DNA from: Methanothrix sp.
GTDB lineage: Archaea; Halobacteriota; Methanosarcinia; Methanotrichales; Methanotrichaceae
NCBI GenBank assembly: GCA_011620785.1
Contig: WOYM01000102.1
Span: 1-25,526, forward strand
Reading direction: 5' to 3'
Length of the DNA stretch: 25,526 nucleotides
In this document: positions 1-7,610 of the stretch, in pieces
Layout of the letters: each line of letters opens with the position of its first letter
Position numbering within the stretch: the stretch's first letter is position 1
Notes under the pieces: generated by a model
Databases searched by the model: none
Seen by the model: the letters and a program-made list of their open reading frames with translations, nothing else
What the model was told of the DNA's origin: nothing
Made by a program: the position numbers and the translations under genes

Positions 1-80
1 GTATGATGCCTTTTAGACTTGGCGGTCATGCCATCGCTCCAGTGTCATCCTTCGTTTCGGTCTTGCTGCTAAAAAGGTAA

Positions 81-86
81 AGGAGG
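81..86 (+). promoter_or_regulatory. Ribosome binding site of mcrB
   Basis: AGGAGG lies 9 bases ahead of a GTG and fixes that GTG at 96 as the mcrB start. The 80 bases before it show no clear TATA box, so the operon promoter probably lies upstream of the window and this stretch is 5' leader. Confidence 0.75.
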
Positions 87-95
87 ATAAAGAAC

Positions 96-1400
96 GTGTC
101 TGATAAGATAGACCTATATAGCGACCGCGGAGTTCTTTTGAAGAGCGACGTCGACCTGAGCGCCGTCAGCCCTCTCAAGAACGCGGCCATGCAGAGACTT
201 ATTTCTCTCACAAAGCGAACTGTAGCCGTCAACCTGGCCGGCATCGAAGGCGCCTTGAAGACTGGAAAGGTAGCCGGAGGTCGCAGGCAGATCAAGGGAC
301 GGGAGCTTAACTACGATGTTGTTGCCAATGCTGGTGCCCTGGCTGAGAAGATCAAATCCCTGCTCCAGGTTGCCCCCGGCGATGACACCAATGTGCAGAT
401 TCTGGGTGGCGGCAAGCAGTTGCTCGTCCAGGTCCCCACAGCAAGGGTTAACGCTGCTTCTGAGTTCGTTGTTGGATTGACTGGAGCAGCAGCAGCCACA
501 ACCGAGGCCCTCATACAGCAGTTCAAAGCCACACTTATTGAAGCGCCCATGATCCATGCCTCCGTCTGGGGCGAGTACCCGCAGACCGTGGGCATGTCTG
601 GCGGAAACGTTGCATCCGTTCTTAACATCCCCCAGAATGACGAAGGTCTGGGATTCGCACTCAGGAACGTCATGGCAAACCACCTGGCAATGATCACCAA
701 GAGGAACGCCATGAACGCTGCCGCTCTTGCCTCTATATACGAGCAGATCGGCGAGATGGAGATGGGCAATGCCATGGGCATATTCGAGCGCCACCAGCTC
801 CTGGGCATGGCATACCAGGGCCTGAACGCCAACAACATGGTCTATGAGACCGTCAAGGCCAACGGCAAAACTGGAACCATCGGCACAGTGGTGCAGAGCA
901 TAGTGGGCAAGGCCATTGAGGACAAGGTCATCAAGGCCGGCAAGAAGCTGCCCTCTGGCTATGTACTCTATGAAGCAAACGATGTCTCCAAGTGGAACGC
1001 CTACGCCGCAGCAGGCGTCCTGGCAGCCACCATGGTCAACTGCGGCTCCCTGAGAGGCGCCCAGGCTGTGTCCTCGACACTGCTTTACTTCAACGATATC
1101 ATTGAGAAAGAGACCGCCTTGCCCGGATGCGACTTCGGCAGGGTAATGGGAACGGCCGTCGGCTTCTCGTTCTTCAGCCACTCTATCTACGGCGGCGGCG
1201 GCCCCGGTGTATTCAACGGCAACCACGTGGTAACCAGGCACTCCAGAGGATTTGCCATACCCTGCGTGGCTGCAGCAGTAGCACTGGATGCCGGCACCCA
1301 GATGTTCACCCCTGAGATGACATCTGGACTGGTCGGTGCTATTTACGGAGAGATCAAAGAGTTCCGTGAGCCGATCGTATCGGTTGCGGAGGCTGTGTAA
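96..1400 (+). CDS. mcrB: Methyl-coenzyme M reductase subunit beta
   Basis: This is the beta subunit of methyl-coenzyme M reductase, the nickel-F430 enzyme that makes methane and the CoM-S-S-CoB heterodisulfide from methyl-CoM and CoB in the cytoplasm. The 434-aa length is typical for the family. The glycine-rich SIYGGGGPG segment near residue 363 is the conserved C-terminal stretch; its Tyr365 matches the beta tyrosine that lines the active-site pocket in known structures. Translation starts at a GTG with a strong Shine-Dalgarno site. It is first in a four-gene operon, 11 bases ahead of mcrD. Alternative methyl/alkyl-CoM reductases are unlikely given the close match to methanogen sequences. 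Confidence 0.97.
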   Translation: MSDKIDLYSDRGVLLKSDVDLSAVSPLKNAAMQRLISLTKRTVAVNLAGIEGALKTGKVAGGRRQIKGRELNYDVVANAGALAEKIKSLLQVAPGDDTNVQILGGGKQLLVQVPTARVNAASEFVVGLTGAAAATTEALIQQFKATLIEAPMIHASVWGEYPQTVGMSGGNVASVLNIPQNDEGLGFALRNVMANHLAMITKRNAMNAAALASIYEQIGEMEMGNAMGIFERHQLLGMAYQGLNANNMVYETVKANGKTGTIGTVVQSIVGKAIEDKVIKAGKKLPSGYVLYEANDVSKWNAYAAAGVLAATMVNCGSLRGAQAVSSTLLYFNDIIEKETALPGCDFGRVMGTAVGFSFFSHSIYGGGGPGVFNGNHVVTRHSRGFAIPCVAAAVALDAGTQMFTPEMTSGLVGAIYGEIKEFREPIVSVAEAV

Positions 1401-1411
1401 AGGCGGAAGAA

Positions 1412-1915
1412 ATGGTCACAGAATCAGACACGGGGTCGATACAGGTAGAAATAGTCCCCAGCAGATTTCTGCTGCCTGCTACGGCACAGAAGCTGCTGAA
1501 CGAGATCTATGGAAATGGGGGCATCATCAGGATCACAATCCATGGCCCCAATCTTCCTAGAAGCGTGCCCTATGGCCCTGGAAGGGGCTCACCCATAGAT
1601 GAGAACAGAGATCTTCTCATCGAGGTGGGCGGGCAGGCCTTTGAACTCAGCGTAAAGGTCGGGAGGATCAGGCTCGAGCTGGAGAGCGAGAAATACTATG
1701 AGGGTCTTAAGGCAGCGTGTGAGCGAGCGCTGCCCATATCCTTCCAGATCAGACGCGGAAAGTTCTTTCATACCAGGCAAACCATCACCGATTATGCCAA
1801 GTATGGCAAGGTAGAGGACACGCGCATCTTAGGGCTTATCGATCCTAAGGCCAAACAAGATAGATTGGCCATACTGTCTGAGGAAAACGTGGCCGTTCAT
1901 GATGAGGAGAGATAA
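1412..1915 (+). CDS. mcrD: Methyl-coenzyme M reductase operon protein D
   Basis: McrD is a small accessory protein encoded in mcr operons. It is not part of the purified (alpha-beta-gamma)2 enzyme and is thought to help assembly or cofactor handling. The 167-aa product has the family pattern: an N-terminal IQVEIVPSRFLLP segment, a central PYGPGRG loop and a conserved C-terminal FQIRRGKFF...TDYAKYG stretch. The ATG follows a GGCGGAAGA element. It lies between mcrB and mcrG with gaps of 11 and 3 bases, so co-transcription is nearly certain. The mcrC gene that follows mcrD in some methanogens (for example Methanosarcina) is absent here. Confidence 0.95.
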   Translation: MVTESDTGSIQVEIVPSRFLLPATAQKLLNEIYGNGGIIRITIHGPNLPRSVPYGPGRGSPIDENRDLLIEVGGQAFELSVKVGRIRLELESEKYYEGLKAACERALPISFQIRRGKFFHTRQTITDYAKYGKVEDTRILGLIDPKAKQDRLAILSEENVAVHDEER

Positions 1916-1918
1916 AAT

Positions 1919-2686
1919 ATGGCATACACACCACAATATTATTCCGGAAGCACCTCTGTTGGCATCAACAGAAGGAAGCATATGTCCGGCAACCTCGAGA
2001 AGCTCAGAGATATTCCCGAAGCTGATGTCGTAGCAGTTATGGGCCACAGGGCCCCTGGTGCTGACTACTCAAGCACTCACCCACCACTCAAAGAGATGGG
2101 CGAGCCAGACTGCCCCATAAGACAGATCGTCGCCCCAACAGCAGGCGCTGCTGCTGGCGACCGTGTAAGGTACTCCCAGTGGACCGATTCCATGTATTTC
2201 GCACCATCCACCCCATACTGGAGGTCCTATTGGGGAGCCATCAACTGCAAGGGCTGCGACCCAGGCACTCTATCCGGCAGACAGATCATCGAGGCCAGGG
2301 AGAGAGATATTGAGGCCTACACCAAGGCTCAGTACGATAGCGAGATGACCGATGTCGCCCTCTGTTCCATGAGGGGCTGCACTGTGCACGGCCACTCCTT
2401 GAGGTTGGAAGAGAACGGAATGGAGTTCGATATGCTGGCAAGGACAGAGATGGGCAAGGACGGAAACGTCTATGCTGTCAAGGATCAGGTCGGCATTCCA
2501 CTGGACAGAAAGATCAATCTGGGCAAGCCCATGTCCGAGGCCGAGGCCAAGAAGAGAACCACTATCTTCAGGGAGGATGGCATTCCCATGTGCGGAAAGG
2601 TCGGCGCCAGGAAGTACGATGAGGCAGTGGATGCACTGCATCATATGTGGGAGCTGCGCAGCAAGTGGGGATTCAGGCCGGAGTAA
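1919..2686 (+). CDS. mcrG: Methyl-coenzyme M reductase subunit gamma
   Basis: This is the gamma subunit of methyl-coenzyme M reductase, which packs against alpha and beta around coenzyme F430. The 255-aa length matches the family. The N-terminal YYPGST-like segment (here YYSGSTSVGINRRKHM), the PPLKEMGEP loop and the C-terminal YDEAVDALHHMWELR segment are characteristic. The ATG is 3 bases after the mcrD stop; its GAGGAGA ribosome site lies inside the end of mcrD, so translation is probably coupled. mcrA follows after 15 bases. Confidence 0.97.
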   Translation: MAYTPQYYSGSTSVGINRRKHMSGNLEKLRDIPEADVVAVMGHRAPGADYSSTHPPLKEMGEPDCPIRQIVAPTAGAAAGDRVRYSQWTDSMYFAPSTPYWRSYWGAINCKGCDPGTLSGRQIIEARERDIEAYTKAQYDSEMTDVALCSMRGCTVHGHSLRLEENGMEFDMLARTEMGKDGNVYAVKDQVGIPLDRKINLGKPMSEAEAKKRTTIFREDGIPMCGKVGARKYDEAVDALHHMWELRSKWGFRPE

Positions 2687-2701
2687 GCTGGGGTGATATA
2701 A

Positions 2702-4381
2702 ATGGCAGTTAAACACACAAAGAAACTATTCGTAAGAGCACTTAACAAGAAGTTCGGAAAGGATTTCGACCTCGCAGGCCAGAAGACCGAGTACAAGAGA
2801 CTGGGCCCTGAACAGAGCGCCCGCAAGAGGGAGTTCATGGAGTACGCCAAGAAGCTCGAGGGCAAGCGCGGCATGACCGGCTACAACCCTTATGTGCACG
2901 CTGGCGGTATTCCCCTGGGACAGAGGCAGCTCGTTCCCTACAAGCTCTCTGGAACTGAGTATGTGGTAGAGGGCGACGACCTCCACTTCGTCAACAATCC
3001 AGCCATGCAGCAGATGTGGGATGATGTCAGAAGGACCATTGTGGTCGGTCTGGACATGGCCCATGAGGTGCTGCAGAAGAGGTTGGGCAAGGAAGTCACA
3101 CCTGAGACCATCAACAACTACCTGGAGATCCTCAACCACGCCATGCCCGGCGCAGCCGTGGTTCAGGAGCATATGGTGGAGACCCACCCTGGCCTGGTAG
3201 ATGACTGCAACGTCCGTGTATTCACCGGCGACGATGCCCTGGCTGATGAGATCGATGACCAGTACCTGATCGACATCAACAAGATGTTCCCCGAGGATCA
3301 GGCCGAGGCCCTCAAGGCCGCTATCGGCAAGACCTCCTGGCAGGCCATCCACATCCCGACCATTGTGGTCAGGTCCTGCGACGGCGGCACCACCTCCAGG
3401 TGGAGCGCCATGCAGCTGTGTATGACCTTCATCGATGCCTACAACATGTGCGCCGGTGAGGCCGCTGTGGCTGACCTGGCCTACGCTGCCAAGCACGCTT
3501 CTGTTCTGCAGATGGCCGAGATGCTGCCCGCAAGGCGCGCTCGCGGACCCAACAACCCCGGCGGACTGTCCTTCGGGTTCCTGGCCGATATGGTCCAGAC
3601 ATCCCGTGTGGCCGCAGCCGATCCAGTGAAGGTTTCCCTGAACGTAGTCGCCGCAGGCGCCGCGCTCTATGACCAGATCTGGCTGGGAAGCTACATGTCC
3701 GGCGGTGTCGGATTCACTCAGTACGCCACTGCTGCCTACACCAACGATGTCCTGGACGACTTCTGCTACTACGGCGTCGATTTCGCCAACGACAAGTTCG
3801 GCGGATTCGCCAAGGCACCCAAGCTGCTGGATACCGCCAAGGAGCTGGCCACTGAGGTCAACGCCTACGGTATGGAGCAGTATGAGACATTCCCGACCCT
3901 GCTCGAGGATCACTTCGGTGGATCCCAGAGGGCTTCCGTTCTGGCAGCAGCATCCGGTATCACCTGCGCCATCGCCTCTGGCAACAGCCAGGTTGGCCTT
4001 GCCGGCTGGTACCTCTCCATGCTCCTGCATAAGGAAGGCTGGGGCAGACTGGGCTTCTTCGGCTACGATCTGCAGGATCAGTGCGGTCCAACCAACGTAT
4101 TCTCCTACCAGTCAGACGAGGGCAATCCACTCGAGCTGAGGGGAGCCAACTACCCCAACTACGCCATGAACGTAGGACACCAGGGCGAGTACGCCGGTAT
4201 CTCCAGCGCCGCACACGCAGGCCGCATGGATGCCTTCGCCTTGAACCCATTGATCAAGGTAACTTTCGCCAATCCCGGCATGGTATTCGACTGGGCAGAT
4301 GTCCGCGCTTGCTTCGGCAAGGCTGGAGCCCGCGAGTTCCGCGCTGCAGGCGAGAGATCCCTGGTCATGCCCGCTGTGTAG
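2702..4381 (+). CDS. mcrA: Methyl-coenzyme M reductase subunit alpha
   Basis: This is the catalytic alpha subunit (559 aa), the standard marker gene of methanogens. By alignment with the Methanothermobacter enzyme, the F430 axial glutamine is Gln155. Residues known to be modified there are all conserved: His265 (N-methyl), Arg279 (methyl; MLPARRARGP motif), Gln409 (methyl; HFGGSQ), Gly454 (thioglycine), Asp459 and Cys461 in GFFGYDLQDQCG. Active-site Tyr341 (FTQY) and Tyr455 are present. Whether the modifications occur cannot be read from DNA. The sequence looks like an acetate-utilising methanogen of the Methanothrix type rather than an alkane-oxidising homologue. It is last in the operon and is followed at once by a terminator. 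Confidence 0.98.
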   Translation: MAVKHTKKLFVRALNKKFGKDFDLAGQKTEYKRLGPEQSARKREFMEYAKKLEGKRGMTGYNPYVHAGGIPLGQRQLVPYKLSGTEYVVEGDDLHFVNNPAMQQMWDDVRRTIVVGLDMAHEVLQKRLGKEVTPETINNYLEILNHAMPGAAVVQEHMVETHPGLVDDCNVRVFTGDDALADEIDDQYLIDINKMFPEDQAEALKAAIGKTSWQAIHIPTIVVRSCDGGTTSRWSAMQLCMTFIDAYNMCAGEAAVADLAYAAKHASVLQMAEMLPARRARGPNNPGGLSFGFLADMVQTSRVAAADPVKVSLNVVAAGAALYDQIWLGSYMSGGVGFTQYATAAYTNDVLDDFCYYGVDFANDKFGGFAKAPKLLDTAKELATEVNAYGMEQYETFPTLLEDHFGGSQRASVLAAASGITCAIASGNSQVGLAGWYLSMLLHKEGWGRLGFFGYDLQDQCGPTNVFSYQSDEGNPLELRGANYPNYAMNVGHQGEYAGISSAAHAGRMDAFALNPLIKVTFANPGMVFDWADVRACFGKAGAREFRAAGERSLVMPAV

Positions 4382-4414
4382 GTCAAGAGACCTACGCACC
4401 ATTTTTCTTTTTTT
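4379..4414 (+). terminator. Terminator of the mcrBDGA operon
   Basis: A perfect 6-bp stem with a 4-base loop (TAGGTC-AAGA-GACCTA) overlaps the mcrA stop codon. Eight bases later comes a T-rich run (ATTTTTCTTTTTTTG). Oligo-T tracts are the usual archaeal terminator; the hairpin strengthens the call. Confidence 0.75.
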
Positions 4415-4458
4415 GTAGCGATAATATTCAGCCTATTTCTCGATGTTTTTCAAGGAGG

Positions 4459-4890
4459 TCAATTGCCCTCTTGCGGCCATAAATCTTTGATCTTGGTGGT
4501 ATCCGTCTGCACCATCTCATAGAAGCCTGCGGTTCCCGCAGCCGGGGCGTGGGCGATCAGCTGTAACCAGGTTCCTGTGGGGCATATCACTACTGGGTCC
4601 AGTTGGACTCTCCCTGGATCCACAGGTCGTTGGTCTGAGATTGCAGCGAGGATGAATACTGAGAGAATGGCAATCCTGCACCGCTGCCATAGTAAACGCT
4701 TGAAGGGGATTTCTCTGCGATATCATATCTTGCTGGATTGCTAATAATCCCGCTGCCGGCAGCACCTGCTGCTGAGCCAAGGGCTGTATAGTACTCTTTA
4801 TAGGGTGTGAAGGTGGTATCCGGTGCTGCCTGTTTATAGAAGCTGGAGTCGGAGCTGTACCATGATTGTGTCTGGCTACAACGCCGCCTT
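4459..4890 (-). pseudogene. Frameshifted 3' fragment of a secreted surface protein
   Basis: The minus strand reads as convincing protein from about 4890: SQTQSWYSSDSSFYKQ, then YKEYYTALG, GIISNPARYD, LPFSQYSSSLQ and NDLWIQGESNWTQ. It then hits TAG TGA at 4587-4592. After a one- or two-base shift the protein continues (ICPTGTWLQLIAHAP, then GFYEMVQTDTTKIKDLW) to a TGA at 4459. The composition (Ser/Tyr/Thr, few charges) suggests a secreted or surface protein. No start codon, signal peptide or ribosome site is visible at the 5' end, so it is also truncated. A related scrap lies at 12091-12235. The family assignment rests on pattern only. Confidence 0.6.
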
Positions 4891-5021
4891 CGTGAGGCTT
4901 AATTAAGAGCTAATACGATTAAATATTTAATGATTTTGGGCGATCAATACTGGAGATGGGCCTTGCAGTCAAGCCAAAAAAAGATGGGAAATATCGATCG
5001 CGTATCCAGAATAAACGGGCT

Positions 5022-5297
5022 TCATCTGAACAGCTCTTTTACAACCTCGGTCAATATTGGGCCGGACTGGTCTATCACTGAGGCATCGTATAGCCATCCC
5101 TTGTGCTCAGGGAGAGAACCGGTTATCATAATGGCTTTGCCTTCATATTCAGCCAGATTTATCTCATGTGATGCTACCAACTCATCAGCTATGGATGCCG
5201 GCTTCTTTATTCGTGTAAGCCTGACGGTGCAACATTGAGGGCGGGGCAATAAGATCGAGAATCTGCCACCCTCTACTATGCCCAGGAATTCTTCCAT
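5022..5297 (-). CDS. Small protein of unknown function
   Basis: This intact 91-aa gene has a textbook ribosome site (AAGGAGG, complement of 5306-5312) 8 bases before its ATG and a TATA-like element further upstream, so it is very likely expressed as a single gene. I do not recognise the family with certainty. The second half (INLAEYEGKAIMITGSL, then GWLYDASVIDQSGPIL) alternates like the beta strands of an OB-type fold and recalls small methanogen proteins with that ending, but this is inference. There is no signal peptide, and the paired cysteines near residue 22 do not form a recognised metal site. The overlapping plus-strand frame lacks a ribosome site. Confidence 0.75.
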   Translation of the reverse strand: MEEFLGIVEGGRFSILLPRPQCCTVRLTRIKKPASIADELVASHEINLAEYEGKAIMITGSLPEHKGWLYDASVIDQSGPILTEVVKELFR

Positions 5298-5336
5298 TTT
5301 CGAAACCTCCTTGGAAAATTATCTATGCTTTTCGAC

Positions 5337-5351
5337 TGTATATTAATAACT
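5337..5351 (-). promoter_or_regulatory. TATA box for the 91-aa gene
   Basis: TGTATATTAATAACT (plus-strand view) sits about 45 bases before the start codon, giving an expected transcript start near 5318 and a leader of about 20 bases that holds the AAGGAGG site. Confidence 0.45.
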
Positions 5352-5405
5352 TTTATCAATTATACATCTTTTGACTCAGAAAGAAAAGGCTTCTCGCTTT
5401 TTAGA

Positions 5406-5528
5406 ATGGGTGAACTTGAATCGCGGGTTCTCCGTGTCTCGGTGCCTCTGTGATGAACCGCTATGCATTGACCCAACCACAGAGACACAGAGGAACAGAG
5501 GCTATATTCTCTGCCTGAACTCACCCAT
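5406..5528. repeat. Imperfect long inverted repeat with CACAGAG-type arms
   Basis: An outer pair ATGGGTGA (5406-5413) and TCACCCAT (5521-5528) encloses two arms of a low-complexity motif: TCCGTGTCTCGGTGCCTCTGTG (5431-5452) and, inverted, CACAGAGACACAGAGG (5478-5493). The arms pair imperfectly. CTCTGTGTCTCTGTGG-like words are a dispersed repeat seen in many prokaryote genomes. The element lies between the 91-aa gene and the Mrp ATPase gene and overlaps no gene. Confidence 0.6.
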
Positions 5529-5622
5529 ATAATTCAGCGAAGAGCCGAAGAAAATTAAGGGCTGCCGTTCCAGAAAAGAGGATGGTCCGACACATCTCTC
5601 CTCTATCCGAGCTCCTTTTTTT

Positions 5623-6513
5623 TTAGTTCGCTTGCTGGGCTTCTAGACGGGCCAGAACCGACTTTACGATCTCATCGAATGCCTTGGCTGCAGCGGTCTT
5701 GCTGTTGGCGAAGGTCTTTCCCATATCTCCCAGGCTTCCGATCTCCGTGTCCAGAGGGATGGCTCCCAGGAATGGCACACCCAACTCTCTGGCTGCCTGC
5801 TCCCCTCCGCCCGTCTTGAATACCTCAATTCTCTGGCCGCAGTGGGGGCAGACCAATCCGCTCATGTTCTCCACAATGCCCAGCATGGGCACATTCATCA
5901 TCAGGAACATGTTGACTGCTTTGCGGGAATCTAAAAGCGCGACCTCCTGAGGAGTGGTGACGACGATCGCCCCGTCAAGACCCGGAATGAGCTGGGCAAT
6001 GCTTATGGGCTCATCGCTGGTTCCTGGGGGCAGGTCCACTAAAAGGAAGTCCAGCTCTCCCCAGTTGACCTCTCCTATGAACTGCTTTAAGGCCGCCATC
6101 TTCATGGGGCCCCGCCAGACCACGGGCGAGTCCCGGCTCTTCAGGAGCAGGGCCATGGAGATGGCCTTGATTCCATCGGCGTCTGCCGGCTCAAGGCCTG
6201 ATGGGCTCGCCACCAGCTTCTGGTCCTCTATTCCCAGGAGCTTGGGTATATCCGGGCCGGTGATATCGCCGTCCAGGATGCCCACCTTATAGCCCAGGCT
6301 TTTCAGGGCGGCAGCCAGGTTCACGGTGACCGTGCTCTTGCCCACGCCGCCTTTTCCGCTGGCAATCGCGATCTTGTACCTGATCCTGCTCAGTCGGTCA
6401 TCGACCTCGTTTTGCTGGGCTTTTGGGTCATCGCATTTTCCTTTCTCGGCGCATGAGCTGCAAACGCCGTCACAGCTATCATTGCTGTTTTTATTTGAGG
6501 GGGATGGATTCAT
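5623..6513 (-). CDS. Mrp/NBP35 family iron-sulfur cluster carrier ATPase
   Basis: A cytoplasmic P-loop ATPase of the Mrp/ApbC/NBP35 family, which in characterised members binds a [4Fe-4S] cluster and passes it to target proteins. The 296-aa protein starts with a cysteine cluster C14-x3-C18-x2-C21-x5-C27, resembling the NBP35 N-terminal cluster site. A deviant Walker A motif, SGKGGVGKST, spans residues 52-61; the LLVDLPPGTSDEP switch segment follows, and a CPHC pair near residue 220 is the bridging cluster site between two subunits. The start ATG has only a weak GGTG upstream. DUF134, often found beside Mrp proteins in archaea and anaerobic bacteria, is encoded 158 bases upstream on the same strand. 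A perfect inverted repeat lies between them. Confidence 0.93.
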   Translation of the reverse strand: MNPSPSNKNSNDSCDGVCSSCAEKGKCDDPKAQQNEVDDRLSRIRYKIAIASGKGGVGKSTVTVNLAAALKSLGYKVGILDGDITGPDIPKLLGIEDQKLVASPSGLEPADADGIKAISMALLLKSRDSPVVWRGPMKMAALKQFIGEVNWGELDFLLVDLPPGTSDEPISIAQLIPGLDGAIVVTTPQEVALLDSRKAVNMFLMMNVPMLGIVENMSGLVCPHCGQRIEVFKTGGGEQAARELGVPFLGAIPLDTEIGSLGDMGKTFANSKTAAAKAFDEIVKSVLARLEAQQAN

Positions 6514-6562
6514 GTCAACACCAGGTTATTCTCGATCTCTTTCTTATCAGCAGAATTAAGAG

Positions 6563-6615
6563 CCTATGAGAGCTTCTATTTAATTCTTTTGAGAAATAGG
6601 ATTAAATCTCATAGG
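6563..6615. repeat. Perfect 9-bp inverted repeat upstream of the Mrp-family gene
   Basis: CCTATGAGA (6563-6571) and TCTCATAGG (6607-6615) are exact complements; TCTATTT and AAATAGGA give a partial inner stem. The space between is AT-rich and holds a possible minus-strand TATA box (GAATTAAATAG). It lies 50 bases upstream of the Mrp-family start and could be an operator, or the terminator of the DUF134 gene. Confidence 0.55.
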
Positions 6616-6671
6616 TGCGTTAATGGCCAGAGGTGAGAATGATTATGACTGCCTTAGAAAGGATGAGCTAT

Positions 6672-7163
6672 TTATTGATCGGCCTCTTTCAAGATCGATC
6701 TTGGCTTCGACGCTGGCCCAGAATCGGCCATCTCTTCGCCCTTCAGGGAGGCCACTTTGCTGCTGAGGTGTTCCAGCCTCGACCCAAGGAGGGCGATCTC
6801 CCTTTCCATCAGCGCTATCTCCTTGTGGTGCTCCTGGGACTCCGCGGTTGTTGATGCCTCCTCTCCTCGCAGGGCAAAGCTGCCTCCTTCGATTCTCAGG
6901 CCCATGCCGTAGACTAGGGCAGCAGCGATCTTCCTTCTGGCGTTCATCAGGTCATTCCAGAAGGCTTTTCTGGATATTCCCATATAGAATGCTGCTTCCT
7001 CCTGGTCCAGGTCCAGGAGGTCCACCAGACGCACCGCCTCCAGCTCCTCTAAGGTTATGGATACGGCCTCCACTCTGGGGCAGCCCTCTGGCAAAAAGCT
7101 CCTTACCTGAGGAACCTCTGATATCCAGCGCAGGCCCCTTCTTCTTCCTCGACAGGGAGACAT
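6672..7163 (-). CDS. DUF134 (UPF0251) family DNA-binding protein
   Basis: A predicted helix-turn-helix protein of the DUF134 family, whose function is not established. The 163-aa product has the arginine-rich start (CRGRRRGLRW), the conserved FLPEGCPR and ITLEELEAVRLVDLLDLDQEEAA segment, and the recognition region YMGISRKAFWNDLMNARRKIAAAL at about residues 60-85. The extra C-terminal region (from about residue 100) is charged and heptad-like, probably a coiled coil. Its neighbours are typical: Mrp/NBP35 downstream and a DUF5320-like gene divergently upstream. These three families recur together, which suggests, but does not prove, that it regulates them. No strong ribosome site precedes the ATG. 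Confidence 0.9.
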   Translation of the reverse strand: MSPCRGRRRGLRWISEVPQVRSFLPEGCPRVEAVSITLEELEAVRLVDLLDLDQEEAAFYMGISRKAFWNDLMNARRKIAAALVYGMGLRIEGGSFALRGEEASTTAESQEHHKEIALMEREIALLGSRLEHLSSKVASLKGEEMADSGPASKPRSILKEADQ

Positions 7164-7210
7164 GCTAGTCTGTTATGCATGGGGCGGTATTTCAACCTTG
7201 CGAAACAGAA

Positions 7211-7222
7211 ATATTTAAATAT
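7211..7222. promoter_or_regulatory. Palindromic TATA element in a divergent promoter
   Basis: ATATTTAAATAT is a perfect 12-bp palindrome inside AAATATTTAAATATATT. It sits midway between the DUF134 gene (-) and the DUF5320-like gene (+). TBP could bind in either direction; expected transcript starts are near 7190 (-) and 7243 (+). Confidence 0.55.
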
Positions 7223-7257
7223 ATTCTCTCATAAGTTACCATTTAGGTTCAAAACAT

Positions 7258-7518
7258 ACGCCATGGGGAGATTTCACGGGACTCTGGTGGTTGGTCTCCC
7301 GCGGGAATAGAGCAGCAGGATATTATAATCCCTGGTGTCGCGGGGAGCAGATTTTGGCAGAGGCTATGGTATGGGTTATGGATACATTCCAGCCGATCCC
7401 TTTCGCCAGCTGGCCCCGGAGGAAGAGAGACTATCTGGAGGCAGTAGTTAGGAATCTGGAGGAAGAGCCCAAAGCGGTTCGTGCTCAGATCGAGAAGCTG
7501 CAGTCCAAGCCTATTTGA
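7258..7518 (+). pseudogene. Decayed DUF5320-like small protein gene
   Basis: DUF5320 proteins are short, with a Gly/Pro-rich start (MPxGDxTGPxGxGPxTGRxAGY), a Gly/Arg-rich middle and a C-terminal coiled coil; their role is unknown. Here the frame reads T-PWGDFTG then LWWLVSRGNRAAGYY, with ACG at 7258 where ATG is expected and several signature Gly/Pro replaced. From 7344 to 7430 the expected middle (GADFGRGYGMGYGYIP, then APEEER) is in another frame, so there are two compensating shifts. The end (DYLEAVVRNLEEE...IEKLQ) is back in frame. The DNA is still open from 7291 to 7518 and could make a 75-aa protein, but its middle would be unlike the family. The DUF134 neighbour supports the identity. 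Confidence 0.6.
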
Positions 7519-7532
7519 AAAAATTTATATCA
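7519..7532 (+). promoter_or_regulatory. TATA box upstream of the secreted-protein gene at 7611
   Basis: AAAAAATTTATATC directly follows the DUF5320-like stop. A second AT-rich element (CTTAAATAAACTTT, about 7577-7590) lies nearer to the start codon, so the true box is uncertain. Confidence 0.4.
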
Positions 7533-7610
7533 GATCAATTCAGCGCAACTCTTTTATGTTATAACCAATTATCTTGTCTTAAATAAACTTTATTTGAATA
7601 GGGGCGTCAT

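Noticed and set aside
114..1241. Long minus-strand open frame across mcrB (375 codons)
   Set aside because: It lies antisense to a certain gene, has no ribosome site and the protein is His/Cys-rich in a way typical of antisense reading of GC-biased codons.
2726..4030. Minus-strand open frame of 434 codons across mcrA
   Set aside because: Antisense shadow of the highly biased mcrA codons; no plausible domain or ribosome site.
4930..5238. Plus-strand frame of 102 codons overlapping the 91-aa gene
   Set aside because: No ribosome site, and the opposite strand has both AAGGAGG and a TATA box.
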